The position numbers and the translations under genes are program-made. A DNA stretch of 64,000 nt from Acidobacteriota bacterium (GTDB taxonomy: Bacteria; Acidobacteriota; Thermoanaerobaculia; Multivoradales; JBCCEF01), in assembly GCA_039030395.1 (NCBI GenBank), contig JBCCEF010000006.1:124001-188000 (forward strand). The letters run 5' to 3'. This document shows, piece after piece, positions 1 through 7,985 of this stretch (position 1 is the stretch's first letter; each line of letters starts with the position of its first letter). The notes beneath the pieces were generated by a model. It made no database searches and was not told the DNA's origin. It saw only the letters and a list, made by a program, of their open reading frames with translations.

Positions 1-65
1 CCCCGGGGGTTTATCGACGGGCGTCGATTGACTCCCTCGAAACGACTGGAGTAAGGTTTCCGGCG

Positions 66-449
66 ATGCGCGCCATCGTCGTCGTGACCACCGTGGGTAC
101 CGAGGAACAGGCCAACCTCATCGCCCGCGAACTGCTGGTGAGGCGTCGCGCGGCCTGCGTCAACGTCCTTCCTGGAATTCGTTCCACCTACCGCTGGCAA
201 GGCAAGATCTGCACCGACGGCGAGCTGATGTTGGTGGTCAAGACTGCCGCCTCAGAGTTCGAGGCCGTCGCCGAGACGATCCGCGAACTCCACAACTACG
301 AGCTGCCGGAGATCCTGGCCTTCTCGGTGACCGACGGCGATGCGGGTTTCCTCGCCTGGATCGGCGAAAGCGTCGACAAGACCGCCGACTTCACCGACGA
401 CGAAGATGAGCAGTACCAGTTCGGCAACCCCGACGACACGGACTTCTAG
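66..449 (+). CDS. cutA: Divalent-cation tolerance protein CutA
   Basis: A 127-residue protein matching the CutA1 family along its first ~105 residues: an N-terminal strand with VVTTVGTEEQAN, the conserved AACVNVLPGIRSTYRWQGK segment and the downstream ELPEILAF strand. CutA1 proteins are small ferredoxin-like trimers linked genetically to copper tolerance; their biochemical role is not settled. The C-terminal ~22 residues form an acidic tail (DEDEQ...) beyond the usual ~105-112 residue length. The ATG is preceded by a GGAGTAAGG ribosome-binding site. A strong hairpin follows the stop codon directly. The gene is convergent with the PLP enzyme gene downstream. Confidence 0.93.
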   Translation: MRAIVVVTTVGTEEQANLIARELLVRRRAACVNVLPGIRSTYRWQGKICTDGELMLVVKTAASEFEAVAETIRELHNYELPEILAFSVTDGDAGFLAWIGESVDKTADFTDDEDEQYQFGNPDDTDF

Positions 450-450
450 C

Positions 451-499
451 AAAAAAGGCTGCTGAAAAAATACGCTTCGCGTATTTCAGCAGCCTTTTT
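451..499 (+). terminator. Intrinsic terminator after cutA
   Basis: A long inverted repeat begins just after the cutA stop codon. The left arm GGCTGCTGAAA...TACG pairs with CGTATTTCAGCAGCC around a CTTC(G) loop, with a three-A bulge. It is flanked by an A-run on the left and a TTTTTG tract on the right, so it could terminate transcription from either side. Confidence 0.8.
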
Positions 500-510
500 G
501 CTTTCGTTTT

Positions 511-597
511 CAGGGGGCTGCGCCCCCTCGGCTCGATGAATCGAGCCTCACCCCATCTTCGGCGGCTCCTCCGCCGCCTCACCCTGTTCGGGCTCGG
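511..597 (+). repeat. Multi-hairpin intergenic element, copy a
   Basis: Three consecutive hairpins: AGGGGGC/GCCCCCT, then GGCTCGA (530-536) pairing with TCGAGCC (541-547), then the conserved TCACCCC linker and a GGCGG/CCGCC hairpin, ending in TTCGGGCTCGG. The order and the linker are shared with elements at 3118-3195 (opposite strand), 48845-48950, 57828-57925 and 59187-59308. The stem sequences differ but stay paired. It lies between the convergent cutA and PLP-enzyme genes. Function unknown. Confidence 0.55.
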
Positions 598-659
598 ATC
601 GTGAAGTGGAGCGGCATCTAGCTCCCGGATTGCCCCAATTACCCCTAGCGAATCAGGCG

Positions 660-1814
660 CTAGCCGAGCGCCTGGCCGAGGTCGGCCAAGAGGTCTTCGA
701 TGCTTTCCAGCCCAACGGAGATGCGCACCAGGCCGTCCGTCAGGCCGATGGACTCGCGGCGCGCTTCGGGCACCGAGGCGTGGGTCATCGAGGCCGGGTG
801 GGAGATCAGGGTCTCCACGCCGCCTAGGCTTTCCGCCAGGCTCATCACCTGCACTCGGTCGAGCACCTTTTTGGCCTCGTCGTAGCTGCCCATGTCAAAG
901 GTGACCATCGCCCCGAAGCCGCTGGCTTGGCGCTTGTGGATCTCGTGGCCGGGATGGTCCGGTAGGCCCGGATAGAGCACCTTGAGAACCCGCGGATGGT
1001 CGATCAACAGGTCGACAATCCGGCGGGTGTTGCGTTCATGGCACTCCATTCGCACCGGCAGGGTCTTGATGCCGCGCATCACCAGGAAGCTGTCGAAGGG
1101 CGACAGGATGCCGCCGGAGGACTTCTGGTTGAAGTAGAGCCATTCGCTGACCTTTTCGTCGGCGCTGACCACCACACCGCCGATCGAGTCGCTGTGGCCG
1201 TTCAGGAATTTGGTGGTCGAGTGGACCACCAGGTCCGCGCCGTGCTCGATGGGGCGCTGCAGGTAGGGCGACAAGAAGGTGTTGTCCACCGTCAGCAGAG
1301 CGTTGTGCCGGTGAGCGATGTCGGAAATGGCCGCGATGTCGGTGATCTCTATCAACGGGTTGGTGGGCGTTTCGACGAACACCATGCGGGTGTTTTCGGT
1401 CATCGCCGCCGCCACCGCTTCGGGGTCTTGTGAGTCGACCCAAGTGAAGGTTAGGTTCTGGCGCTCCAGGATGTGACGAAAGAAGCGAAAGGTGCCTCCG
1501 TAGACGTTCCGTGAGGCCACCGTGTGATCGCCCGCCTCGAGCAGCGTCATGATGGCGGTGATCGCCGCCATGCCGGACGCAAAGGCGTGGCCGGTGAGGC
1601 CCCCCTCGAGGGCCGCAACGTTCTCCTCTAAAGCGTCGCGGGTCGGGTTTTGCCCCCGGGCGTACTCGTAGACGGTGTCGTGGCCGAGTGCTTCCTGCAC
1701 GTAGGTGGAGGTTTGGTAGATCGGCACGGCGACGGCGCCGGTCCGCGGATCGGGCGCCTGTCCGGAATGGATGGCGCGGGTGGAAAAGCCGAGGTTCTTA
1801 GGATCGCCCTTCAA
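660..1814 (-). CDS. Cystathionine gamma-synthase/lyase-family PLP enzyme
   Basis: A PLP-dependent Cys/Met-metabolism (trans-sulfuration) enzyme of 384 residues, the normal family length. The Schiff-base lysine is in [11 protein letters not shown] (about residue 202), and the NGHSD pattern is typical of cystathionine gamma-synthases and gamma-lyases. The open frame extends upstream to 1991, but that part overlaps the divergent mtnA start and looks non-coding. I chose the TTG at 1814 because GGGAGG lies 7 bases before it and the conserved region ([13 protein letters not shown]) starts shortly after. It may act in methionine/cysteine interconversion beside mtnA. Whether it is a synthase or a lyase cannot be told from sequence alone. 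Confidence 0.88.
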   Translation of the reverse strand: MKGDPKNLGFSTRAIHSGQAPDPRTGAVAVPIYQTSTYVQEALGHDTVYEYARGQNPTRDALEENVAALEGGLTGHAFASGMAAITAIMTLLEAGDHTVASRNVYGGTFRFFRHILERQNLTFTWVDSQDPEAVAAAMTENTRMVFVETPTNPLIEITDIAAISDIAHRHNALLTVDNTFLSPYLQRPIEHGADLVVHSTTKFLNGHSDSIGGVVVSADEKVSEWLYFNQKSSGGILSPFDSFLVMRGIKTLPVRMECHERNTRRIVDLLIDHPRVLKVLYPGLPDHPGHEIHKRQASGFGAMVTFDMGSYDEAKKVLDRVQVMSLAESLGGVETLISHPASMTHASVPEARRESIGLTDGLVRISVGLESIEDLLADLGQALG

Positions 1815-1967
1815 AGAATCATCCTCCCTACAACGGACACCAGCAATTGGATCTGAGCAGCCGGTGGAGACTGGATGGGGAGAAAAACGGACCGTCTTCG
1901 CCCCGGTGGGATCGCCATCGCATTGTAGCCCGTTCTCCTTATCGAAAACCAAGGGTGGGTGGGTATC

Positions 1968-3053
1968 ATGGCCCACATGAGCGACAACCATTCGAAGGCG
2001 TCAGATGTTTCCCCCATCCGCTGGCCGGACGACCACCTGGAGTTGCTGGACCAGACCGTGCTGCCGGACGAAGAGGTCTGGCTCGAGTGCCGTCGAACGG
2101 AAGATGTTGCCGGGGCGATCCGGCGCTTGTCGGTGCGCGGCGCGCCGGCGATCGGGGTAGCGGCGGCCTATGGCCTGGTGGTGGCGTTGGACGAGGTGCC
2201 GGCCGATGCCACGGCCGGCGAGTTCGACGCTCACTTCGAAGATGCGGCCCGGTACCTCGCCGGTACCCGGCCGACGGCGGTCAATTTGCGATGGGCGCTG
2301 GATCGAGGAAAGGCGGTCTTCCGAGAGCACAGGCCGGCCGGCCGACCAGCGGTGCGGCAGGCTCTCTTCGAGTGGGCCGAGGGTCTCCACGCGGACGATG
2401 TGGCGACCAACCGCCGCATCGGCGCCCACGGCGCCGCCCTCTTCGCCGCCGGCGACCGGGCCTTGACCCACTGCAACGCCGGTGCCCTCGCCACTGCCGG
2501 CTGGGGCACCGCCGTCGGGGTGATTCGCTCCGCCTGGGAGAGCGGCAAAGTGGCCCAGGTGTGGGTGGACGAAACCCGCCCCCTCCTGCAGGGCGCCCGC
2601 CTGACCGCCTGGGAGCTCAAGCGCCTCGGCATTCCGCATCGCCTGGTCACCGATTCGAGCGCCGGGGCGCTACTGTCCCGCGGCTTGGTGGAGCGAGTGG
2701 TGGTGGGGGCCGACCGCATCGCCGCCAACGGTGACACGGCCAACAAGATCGGCACTTATCCGCTGGCGGTGTTGGCCGAGCGTCACGGCGTACCGTTCTA
2801 CGTCGCGGCGCCGCTCTCGACCATCGATCGCGCCACCCCCACCGGCGCCGACATTCCGATCGAAGAGCGCGAGGGGCACGAGGTCACCGAGTTCTTCGGC
2901 CGCCGCGCCGCGCCCCTCGAAACGGCAGTGGCGAACTTCGCTTTCGACGTCACCCCGGCGGAGCTGATCACCGCCATCATCACCGAGGTCGGAGTGCTCA
3001 AAGCACCCTTCGGCGAAGCGATCGCCCAGGCCTTCGCGGCGAAGGAGGCGTAG
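1968..3053 (+). CDS. mtnA: S-methyl-5-thioribose-1-phosphate isomerase
   Basis: An MtnA-family aldose-ketose isomerase of about 361 residues that converts methylthioribose-1-P to methylthioribulose-1-P in the methionine salvage pathway. The family signatures are intact: the N-terminal RGAPAIGVAAAYG, the catalytic-cysteine segment THCNAGALATAGWGT, and VVGADRIAANGDTANKIGTY with the catalytic aspartate. The start is ambiguous among GTG 1959, ATG 1968 and ATG 1977; a purine-rich AAGGGTGGG lies just upstream. It is divergent from the trans-sulfuration enzyme gene, which also serves sulfur amino acid metabolism. No other salvage gene is close by, although a class II aldolase (the MtnB fold) lies at 60 kb. 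Confidence 0.93.
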   Translation: MAHMSDNHSKASDVSPIRWPDDHLELLDQTVLPDEEVWLECRRTEDVAGAIRRLSVRGAPAIGVAAAYGLVVALDEVPADATAGEFDAHFEDAARYLAGTRPTAVNLRWALDRGKAVFREHRPAGRPAVRQALFEWAEGLHADDVATNRRIGAHGAALFAAGDRALTHCNAGALATAGWGTAVGVIRSAWESGKVAQVWVDETRPLLQGARLTAWELKRLGIPHRLVTDSSAGALLSRGLVERVVVGADRIAANGDTANKIGTYPLAVLAERHGVPFYVAAPLSTIDRATPTGADIPIEEREGHEVTEFFGRRAAPLETAVANFAFDVTPAELITAIITEVGVLKAPFGEAIAQAFAAKEA

Positions 3054-3117
3054 AGTGAACTCCTATGTTCGGGGGTGGGTCTTGGAGAGTGGAATGCGCT
3101 GTAGCGGCCTGCGACCG

Positions 3118-3195
3118 AGCCTCTGAGGCGAGGCGGCGCCTTGCCCGCCGAGGCTGGGGTGAGCCCGTAGGGCGAGGGGGCGCCCAGCTCCCTGG
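3118..3195 (-). repeat. Multi-hairpin intergenic element, copy b
   Basis: Read on the minus strand, this stretch shows the same order as the other copies: GCCCCCTC, a short GCCC/GGGC hairpin, the linker TCACCCC, then a GGCGGG..CCGCC hairpin. It sits between mtnA and the tmRNA gene. I see nothing else between 3054 and 3266. Confidence 0.45.
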
Positions 3196-3266
3196 AAATG
3201 AACAGCTAGCTGGCATGCTGAACTCATCGGCGAAGCCGTTTTTCAGCATTCTGCTAGCCAAGGCAT

Positions 3267-3613
3267 TGGTGGAGGCGGCGGGAATCGAACCCGCGTCCGA
3301 GAAACGCGTTCCGGCAGCTTCTACGTGTGTAGCCTGACTTTGAGGATCTCGTCCATCGCGCTTTGGAATCAGGCTTCCGGCGCGGGGACCAGCCTCACTG
3401 AGTAATCCGGGAACGGCACGAGGCCGACCGAACCCTTAGATCCGTATTAGCGTCGCGATGGACGAGCGCCACGGATCAGGCTCCCGTCATCACGCGCGGC
3501 TCTAGGCCGCGAGAGCGAAGTTATCGTTCGCAGTTATTTTTTCTTTTATCGAGAGAAAACTCGACACGCTACCACCGGCTCGCTCTGTTCCCCGTCGAAG
3601 CCGGTACGCCCCC
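3267..3613 (-). ncRNA. ssrA: Transfer-messenger RNA (tmRNA)
   Basis: On the minus strand the 5' end GGGGGCGTACCGGCTTCGAC matches the tmRNA tRNA-like start. The 3' end has the T-arm sequence GGGTTCGATTCCCGCC followed by the acceptor and CCA (3267-3269). The 5' GGGGGCG pairs with the 3' CGCCTCC, with one G-U. The internal reading frame at 3502-3531 encodes ANDNFALAA followed by TAG, a typical proteolysis tag ending in ALAA. The RNA acts with SmpB to rescue stalled ribosomes. The length, about 347 nt, is normal. Confidence 0.96.
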
Positions 3614-3635
3614 TCAGTTGCCAAAGAACCGCGTC

Positions 3636-4163
3636 CTATACAACGGACGGAGGCGGGGCGAAATTCCCGCCGTCGGCCTCTTCGCCATCCGGCGCATCCT
3701 CGGCCAGCACCTGATCGACCAGGGCCAGAAAGTCCTCCGGCGTGCTGGTTTGCAGCCGGGTGATGACCAGGAACCAGCCGGAAAGGGCCAGGATCGCCCC
3801 CAGCGGCGCGAGCGGCAAGAGAGCCGGAAAGAAGGGCCACAGAACCGTCGACAGTCCGCCGACGCCCGCAAACACCAGGATCCCCGCTGCCGCCGTTTGT
3901 ACCCGCCAGGTAGTTTCTTCGAGGTCGAGGCGCAGGTCCGTGTGGTCGCCGGTCGGGTCCGCCCGCAGAAAGCCCCGCGCCACACCAACGCGAATCCCCG
4001 CCAGGACCGGCAGGCTCAGGCGGCCGCCGGAACCCTCCTGCTGCCAGTCGGCCCCCCAGGTTTCGGCCGCTTCTCTGACCGCCCTGAGAGCCGCATCGCG
4101 CTTCACTTCGACCCGCTGGGTGAAGACTCCTTCTTCCTCGGCGGCCGCCGGTGGGGTACTCAC
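3636..4163 (-). CDS. Two-TM membrane protein of unknown function
   Basis: A 175-residue protein that I do not recognise. It starts at GTG 4163, whose GTGA overlaps the dusB stop codon, so it is probably translationally coupled to dusB. The first ~90 residues are soluble with mixed charge. Two adjacent hydrophobic segments follow (AAAGILVFAGVGGL and LLPLAPLGAILALSGWFLVI), then an acidic C-terminus (LAEDAPDGEEADGG). The frame stays open further upstream, but that part only mirrors dusB in another frame. Its 3' end lies 23 bases from the 5' end of the ssrA gene. Confidence 0.65.
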   Translation of the reverse strand: MSTPPAAAEEEGVFTQRVEVKRDAALRAVREAAETWGADWQQEGSGGRLSLPVLAGIRVGVARGFLRADPTGDHTDLRLDLEETTWRVQTAAAGILVFAGVGGLSTVLWPFFPALLPLAPLGAILALSGWFLVITRLQTSTPEDFLALVDQVLAEDAPDGEEADGGNFAPPPSVV

Positions 4164-5143
4164 GCCGCCGCACCGAGAGCGATGCGCTCGAAGTGTTCTT
4201 CGACCGCCGTCACCACCGCCGCCGCGTCGGCGCAGCCGCTGAGCTTGCGCCGCAAGCTCAAGCCCTCCGGCAGGCCGTGGCTGTACCAACCGGTAAAGCT
4301 CCGCACCTTGTGCAGGGCGAAGACGTCGTCTTCGCGTTCGATCACCGTGCGGAAGTGGTCGAGAATCAAGAGTCGGCGTTCCTCCAGGGTGGGATCTCGG
4401 TAGCGTCCGCCGGCCAGGCGCGCTGCGGCTTGCCGAAAGAGCCAAGGATTGCGGGTGGCGCCGCGGCCGATCATCACCCCGTCACAGCCGGTTTCGGCGA
4501 GCATGCGGACGGCGTCGTCAGCGGTGCGCACGTCGCCGTTGCCGAACACCGGGATATCGACCGCTTCCTTGAGACGGGCAATGGGCGACCAGTCCGCCTC
4601 GCCGCGAAACATCTGCTTCGCCGTGCGGCCGTGCATCGCGACGGCGTCGACCCCCTGGTGCTGGCAGATGCGGCCCAGGTCCAGGTAGTTGGTCCGGTGA
4701 TCGTCCATGCCGAGGCGGAACTTGACGGTGAGGGGAATCGAGATCGCCCGGCGCACCGTTCGGATGATGCGCTCGGCGAGATCGAGATCGGCCATCAGGG
4801 AGGCGCCGGCGCAGCCCTTCAAGACCTTGTTGGCGGGACAGCCCATGTTGATGTCGCACAGGTCGGCGCCCATTGCCTCCACCTGCCCGGCGGCCTCCGC
4901 CATGGTGTCCGGGCAGGAGCCGTAGATTTGCACCGACAGGGGCCTCTCCTCCTCGCAGAAGTGGAGCAGTCGGAGCACCCGGGGGTCGCCCTCGACCAAG
5001 CCGCGGGAGGAAAGAAACTCCATCGTCACCAAACCGGCGCCTCCGATGCGGCGGACGATCAGGCGAAAGTCCCGATCTGTCACCCCAGCCATTGGGGCGA
5101 GGATCAGCGGCGGGTCAACGGGTACCGAGCCAAGGCGCAACAC
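4160..5143 (-). CDS. dusB: tRNA-dihydrouridine synthase B
   Basis: A 327-residue Dus-family flavoenzyme that reduces uridines in the tRNA D-loop using FMN and NADPH. The FMN-binding barrel starts with LILAPMAGVTDRDFR. The signature DINMGCPANKVLKGCAGASL carries the catalytic cysteine (MGCPA...GCAG). Further barrel strands include VKFRLGMDD, VAMHGRTAKQMF and VFGNGDVR, followed by GVMIGRGATRNPWLF, which binds the FMN phosphate. A C-terminal helical domain follows. Family members are 320-350 residues. The downstream membrane-protein gene overlaps its stop codon. Confidence 0.95.
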   Translation of the reverse strand: MLRLGSVPVDPPLILAPMAGVTDRDFRLIVRRIGGAGLVTMEFLSSRGLVEGDPRVLRLLHFCEEERPLSVQIYGSCPDTMAEAAGQVEAMGADLCDINMGCPANKVLKGCAGASLMADLDLAERIIRTVRRAISIPLTVKFRLGMDDHRTNYLDLGRICQHQGVDAVAMHGRTAKQMFRGEADWSPIARLKEAVDIPVFGNGDVRTADDAVRMLAETGCDGVMIGRGATRNPWLFRQAAARLAGGRYRDPTLEERRLLILDHFRTVIEREDDVFALHKVRSFTGWYSHGLPEGLSLRRKLSGCADAAAVVTAVEEHFERIALGAAA

Positions 5144-5286
5144 GGGGCGATTCTATGCGCTCTTTGGAGAATTCGCCTGTGCAGGTGGGGGTACGCGCGC
5201 CTCGCGAGGCGCCCGCTTGCAGCGCCATCGAGGGCGGGAACGCCTCGCGAAGCACCTCCGAGGCACGCGGTTCCGGAAACCAGGGT

Positions 5287-6612
5287 TTACGACGGCTCGC
5301 GATACTTGAGCGTGGGGTCCTGCCGAGCGCGGTCCAGGTAGTCGAGGAGTTCGCGGGCCATGGAGGCGCTGACGGTCTGCTGGCGGGCCGCTTCCTGGAA
5401 CAGGATGAGAGCGGCCATCGCTTCGCGGTGGACATCCTGACTCTGGAAAATCGGCAGCATTTCCTCTGCCAAGGCGGCCAGCTCCCGGTGACGCCCCTGC
5501 TGGGCGTAGAGCAACGCCAGGTCGATGGACACCATGGCGGCGTCGTAGCCGATTCCGACGGCGATGGAGTCCTGGCGGACCTCCAGAAAAGCGGCCTCGG
5601 CGTTCTCCGAATCGCCGGTCTCGCGGGCGACTTTGCCCTCGAGCCAGGTGAGCCGCCGCTGCATGGCGCCATCGGTGAAATGCCGGCCCAGGGATTTGGC
5701 CCGAGCGAGGGTCTCCTGCGCTTCGTCGAGGAGTCCGGCCTCCGTCTGGACCGTCGCCAGGTTGCTGGTGATGGCGGCCACTAGCCGCGGGTTGTCCGCC
5801 GGCCGGCAGGAGCGCAGAGCTTCGCGGAAGGCGTCGATGGACTGGTCGAAGTTCTGCTGGAAGTAGTGCAGGTTGCCGAGCTTGACGAGGGACTCGGCGA
5901 CCCGCCGGTTGTCCCGCGCCAGGCGATAGTGGAGTGTGGCCCGGCGGAGCATCATGTCCGCTTGGCGGAACTTCCGCTGATCCGTCTTGAGGGAGCCCTC
6001 GAAGAAGTCGACCTCGGCGTAGACCAGTTTGTCGGTGATCCCTTTGGCTCGCATCAGGGCTCGCGCTTGCTTGAACAGGGAGTCCGCCTCGGGCAAGTCG
6101 CCCTGCGCACGCCGGGCGTTGGCCTGGTGGGCGAGGGCTCGCACATGAACCTCGGTGGTGAAGGTCGAAGGTTCGGAGCGGCAGGCGACGAGGACCGCCA
6201 GGTCCGCAAAGTGCTGAGCGTTGTGAAGGTCCGCCGGGAGCCCTTCGCTGCTTTTGGCGAGCAGCCGATCCGCCAGCATGTGGCCGCGGAATCGTTTGTG
6301 GGCCCGCAGGATCTTGCCCTCCCTTTCGGTGGGCTCCATCGCCAACAGGTCGGCAAAGTCTCGCTCCACCACCTGGCGCTCTTCCGCCACTTGCCCTTCG
6401 TGGGTTTTGGCGTGGGAAATCAGTCGGTCGAAGATGCCTTCGTAATTCGGCACCTCGCCGGTGGGGTTCTCCCGCCAGGCCTCGATCTCGGACCTGCAGG
6501 CCGGGCAGATTTCCAGCAGATGTTCGACGATCAGTTCCACCAGCGCCGAGGGATGGATTTCCCCGCGGGTGATCGCCTGTAGAAGTTCGGTATTTACATG
6601 GACATCAGACAC
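5287..6612 (-). CDS. Zinc-finger/TPR-repeat protein
   Basis: A protein of about 441 residues. Near the N-terminus it has an anti-sigma-factor-like zinc motif (HLLEICPACRSE, H-x3-C-x2-C), followed by a long all-helical region with tetratricopeptide-like repeats (LFKQARALMRAKG, SLVKLGNLHYFQQNFDQSI, LALLYAQQGRHRELA). It has no membrane segment. The architecture suggests a cytoplasmic regulator that binds another protein, perhaps a sigma factor, but no sigma factor is adjacent. I chose GTG 6612 because AGGAGGGG lies about 10 bases upstream; an in-frame ATG at 6738 gives a low-complexity extension without family character. Confidence 0.75.
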   Translation of the reverse strand: MSDVHVNTELLQAITRGEIHPSALVELIVEHLLEICPACRSEIEAWRENPTGEVPNYEGIFDRLISHAKTHEGQVAEERQVVERDFADLLAMEPTEREGKILRAHKRFRGHMLADRLLAKSSEGLPADLHNAQHFADLAVLVACRSEPSTFTTEVHVRALAHQANARRAQGDLPEADSLFKQARALMRAKGITDKLVYAEVDFFEGSLKTDQRKFRQADMMLRRATLHYRLARDNRRVAESLVKLGNLHYFQQNFDQSIDAFREALRSCRPADNPRLVAAITSNLATVQTEAGLLDEAQETLARAKSLGRHFTDGAMQRRLTWLEGKVARETGDSENAEAAFLEVRQDSIAVGIGYDAAMVSIDLALLYAQQGRHRELAALAEEMLPIFQSQDVHREAMAALILFQEAARQQTVSASMARELLDYLDRARQDPTLKYREPS

Positions 6613-6837
6613 GTCAAGTACCCCTCCTCTCGGAGAGCATACTCCTTCGAGGGGCAGTTCCGGAAAGGACAGGGTCGCCGAACCACCGCCCCAGGGGGCC
6701 GAAAAAGGTTGTGGAGAAAGGCATTTCTCTTGGCCCAAAAAGATTTCATGAAGAATTTTCAGAAGAGCTTGCGCAGGGGACCGGCGGGGTACTGCCGGCG
6801 CCTGCGCCCTCTCTTCGAAGTGGGTGAGTGGGACGGG

Positions 6838-7110
6838 CTACCGTCGGCCGCTGGGATCGTGCATCGGGCCCAACTCGCCTTCGCCGTGGATCGAGAGCGG
6901 CGCCGCCTCTTCGTCCTCGTTCCAGATCTTCGTCAACCACTGGGTGGCGGAAGTCCAGATCTGATCGAACCAGCCGGCTTCGGACAGGGTCGCCGCCTCG
7001 GGTTCGTCGGAGGGCAAGGCTGCCATCGGCAAGGCCAAGCAGGCGGCGAGGACCAAGGTGGCGACGATTCGCAGGGCGGGAAGGGTCGTGAAGGTGTGGT
7101 TCTGAGTCAT
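6838..7110 (-). CDS. Small secreted protein, unknown function
   Basis: A 90-residue protein starting at ATG 7110, which has an excellent GGAGG site 7 bases upstream. The N-terminus is a signal peptide (LRIVATLVLAACLALPMAAL) with probable cleavage shortly after. The mature part, about 58 residues, is acidic and tryptophan-rich (AGWFDQIWTSATQWLTKIWN). I do not recognise a family. It is transcribed away from the methyltransferase and bacillithiol genes. The ~225 bases between it and the TPR gene show nothing else. Confidence 0.6.
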   Translation of the reverse strand: MTQNHTFTTLPALRIVATLVLAACLALPMAALPSDEPEAATLSEAGWFDQIWTSATQWLTKIWNEDEEAAPLSIHGEGELGPMHDPSGRR

Positions 7111-7265
7111 GGGTAGCCTCCTAATTAGGCATGGAAGAAGTGGATGGGGCTGCGAGTTGCAGGGCAATCTCACGCCCCTGCTCATAACAGTGCGCTGAAA
7201 GGGATTCTTTAGGCCGGAATAGTCGTGATCCGTGGCAGAGAGGTGCCTCGGGTATCATCCAGCGG

Positions 7266-7985
7266 ATGGCCTGGTACAAAGAATGGTTCGGCCAGGACTA
7301 CCTCGATCTCTATTCCCACCGAGACCAAGAGGAAGCCGAGAGAAACATCGACTTCGTGGTCGAAAAGTTGGGGCCTCACCGCCCGCGGGCGGTGCTCGAT
7401 CTAGCCTGTGGCGCCGGGCGCCACACGGAGGCCCTGCGGCAGCGCGGCTACCGGGCTTTGGGGGTGGATCTTTCGTTGACCCTGCTGCTGCGCCGGCCGG
7501 CTCTGCCGCGGGTGCGGGTGGATATGCGCGATCTGCCCTTCGCCCAAGGTTCCTTCGATTGGGTGCTCAACTTCTTCACTTCCTTCGGTTACTTCGAGAG
7601 CGAGCGGGAGAACTTCCGGGTGCTTCAGGAAGTGGTTCGGATCTTGGCGCCGGGTGGGCGGTTCATGATCGATCTGATGAACCGGCAGCGGGTGCTGGCG
7701 GAACTAGAACCCCACGAGCTGCGCCGGGAGGAAGACCGGAAGGTCGAGATCGAGCGCTGGTACGACGCCGCCACCTGCCGCATCAATAAACGCATCACCC
7801 TCCGGCCACACGCCGCTCCGGCACGTACATACTTGGAGAGCGTGCGGGCCTACGATCTCGACGAGGTCGTCGTCGGGTTGCGCTGGGCTGGATTGGATGT
7901 CTTGGATATTTTCGGAAACTTCCGGGGAGACCCCTACGATCGTGACAGCGAACGCCTCATCTTCGTCGCTTGCAAAGGCGCCTGA
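7266..7985 (+). CDS. SAM-dependent methyltransferase beside bsh genes
   Basis: A 239-residue class I methyltransferase. Motif I is VLDLACGAGRHTEALRQRGY, motif II is LGVDLSLTLL, and motifs IV-V are LPFAQGSFDWVLNFFTSFGY and LAPGGRFMIDLMN. The substrate cannot be read from sequence. The end of the gene overlaps the start of bshC, which suggests one transcript with the bacillithiol genes. Green sulfur bacteria make N-methyl-bacillithiol with a SAM methyltransferase (NmbA), so this gene is a candidate for the same step. That assignment rests on context only. Confidence 0.85.
   Translation: MAWYKEWFGQDYLDLYSHRDQEEAERNIDFVVEKLGPHRPRAVLDLACGAGRHTEALRQRGYRALGVDLSLTLLLRRPALPRVRVDMRDLPFAQGSFDWVLNFFTSFGYFESERENFRVLQEVVRILAPGGRFMIDLMNRQRVLAELEPHELRREEDRKVEIERWYDAATCRINKRITLRPHAAPARTYLESVRAYDLDEVVVGLRWAGLDVLDIFGNFRGDPYDRDSERLIFVACKGA

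Noticed and set aside
1815-1967. SAM riboswitch between the divergent sulfur-metabolism genes
   Set aside because: I could not find a riboswitch-like core or terminator in the ~150 bases; not supported.
3502-4173. Minus-strand open frame ending in ANDNFALAA
   Set aside because: Its end is the tmRNA tag and the rest overlaps the membrane-protein gene in another frame; not an mRNA gene.
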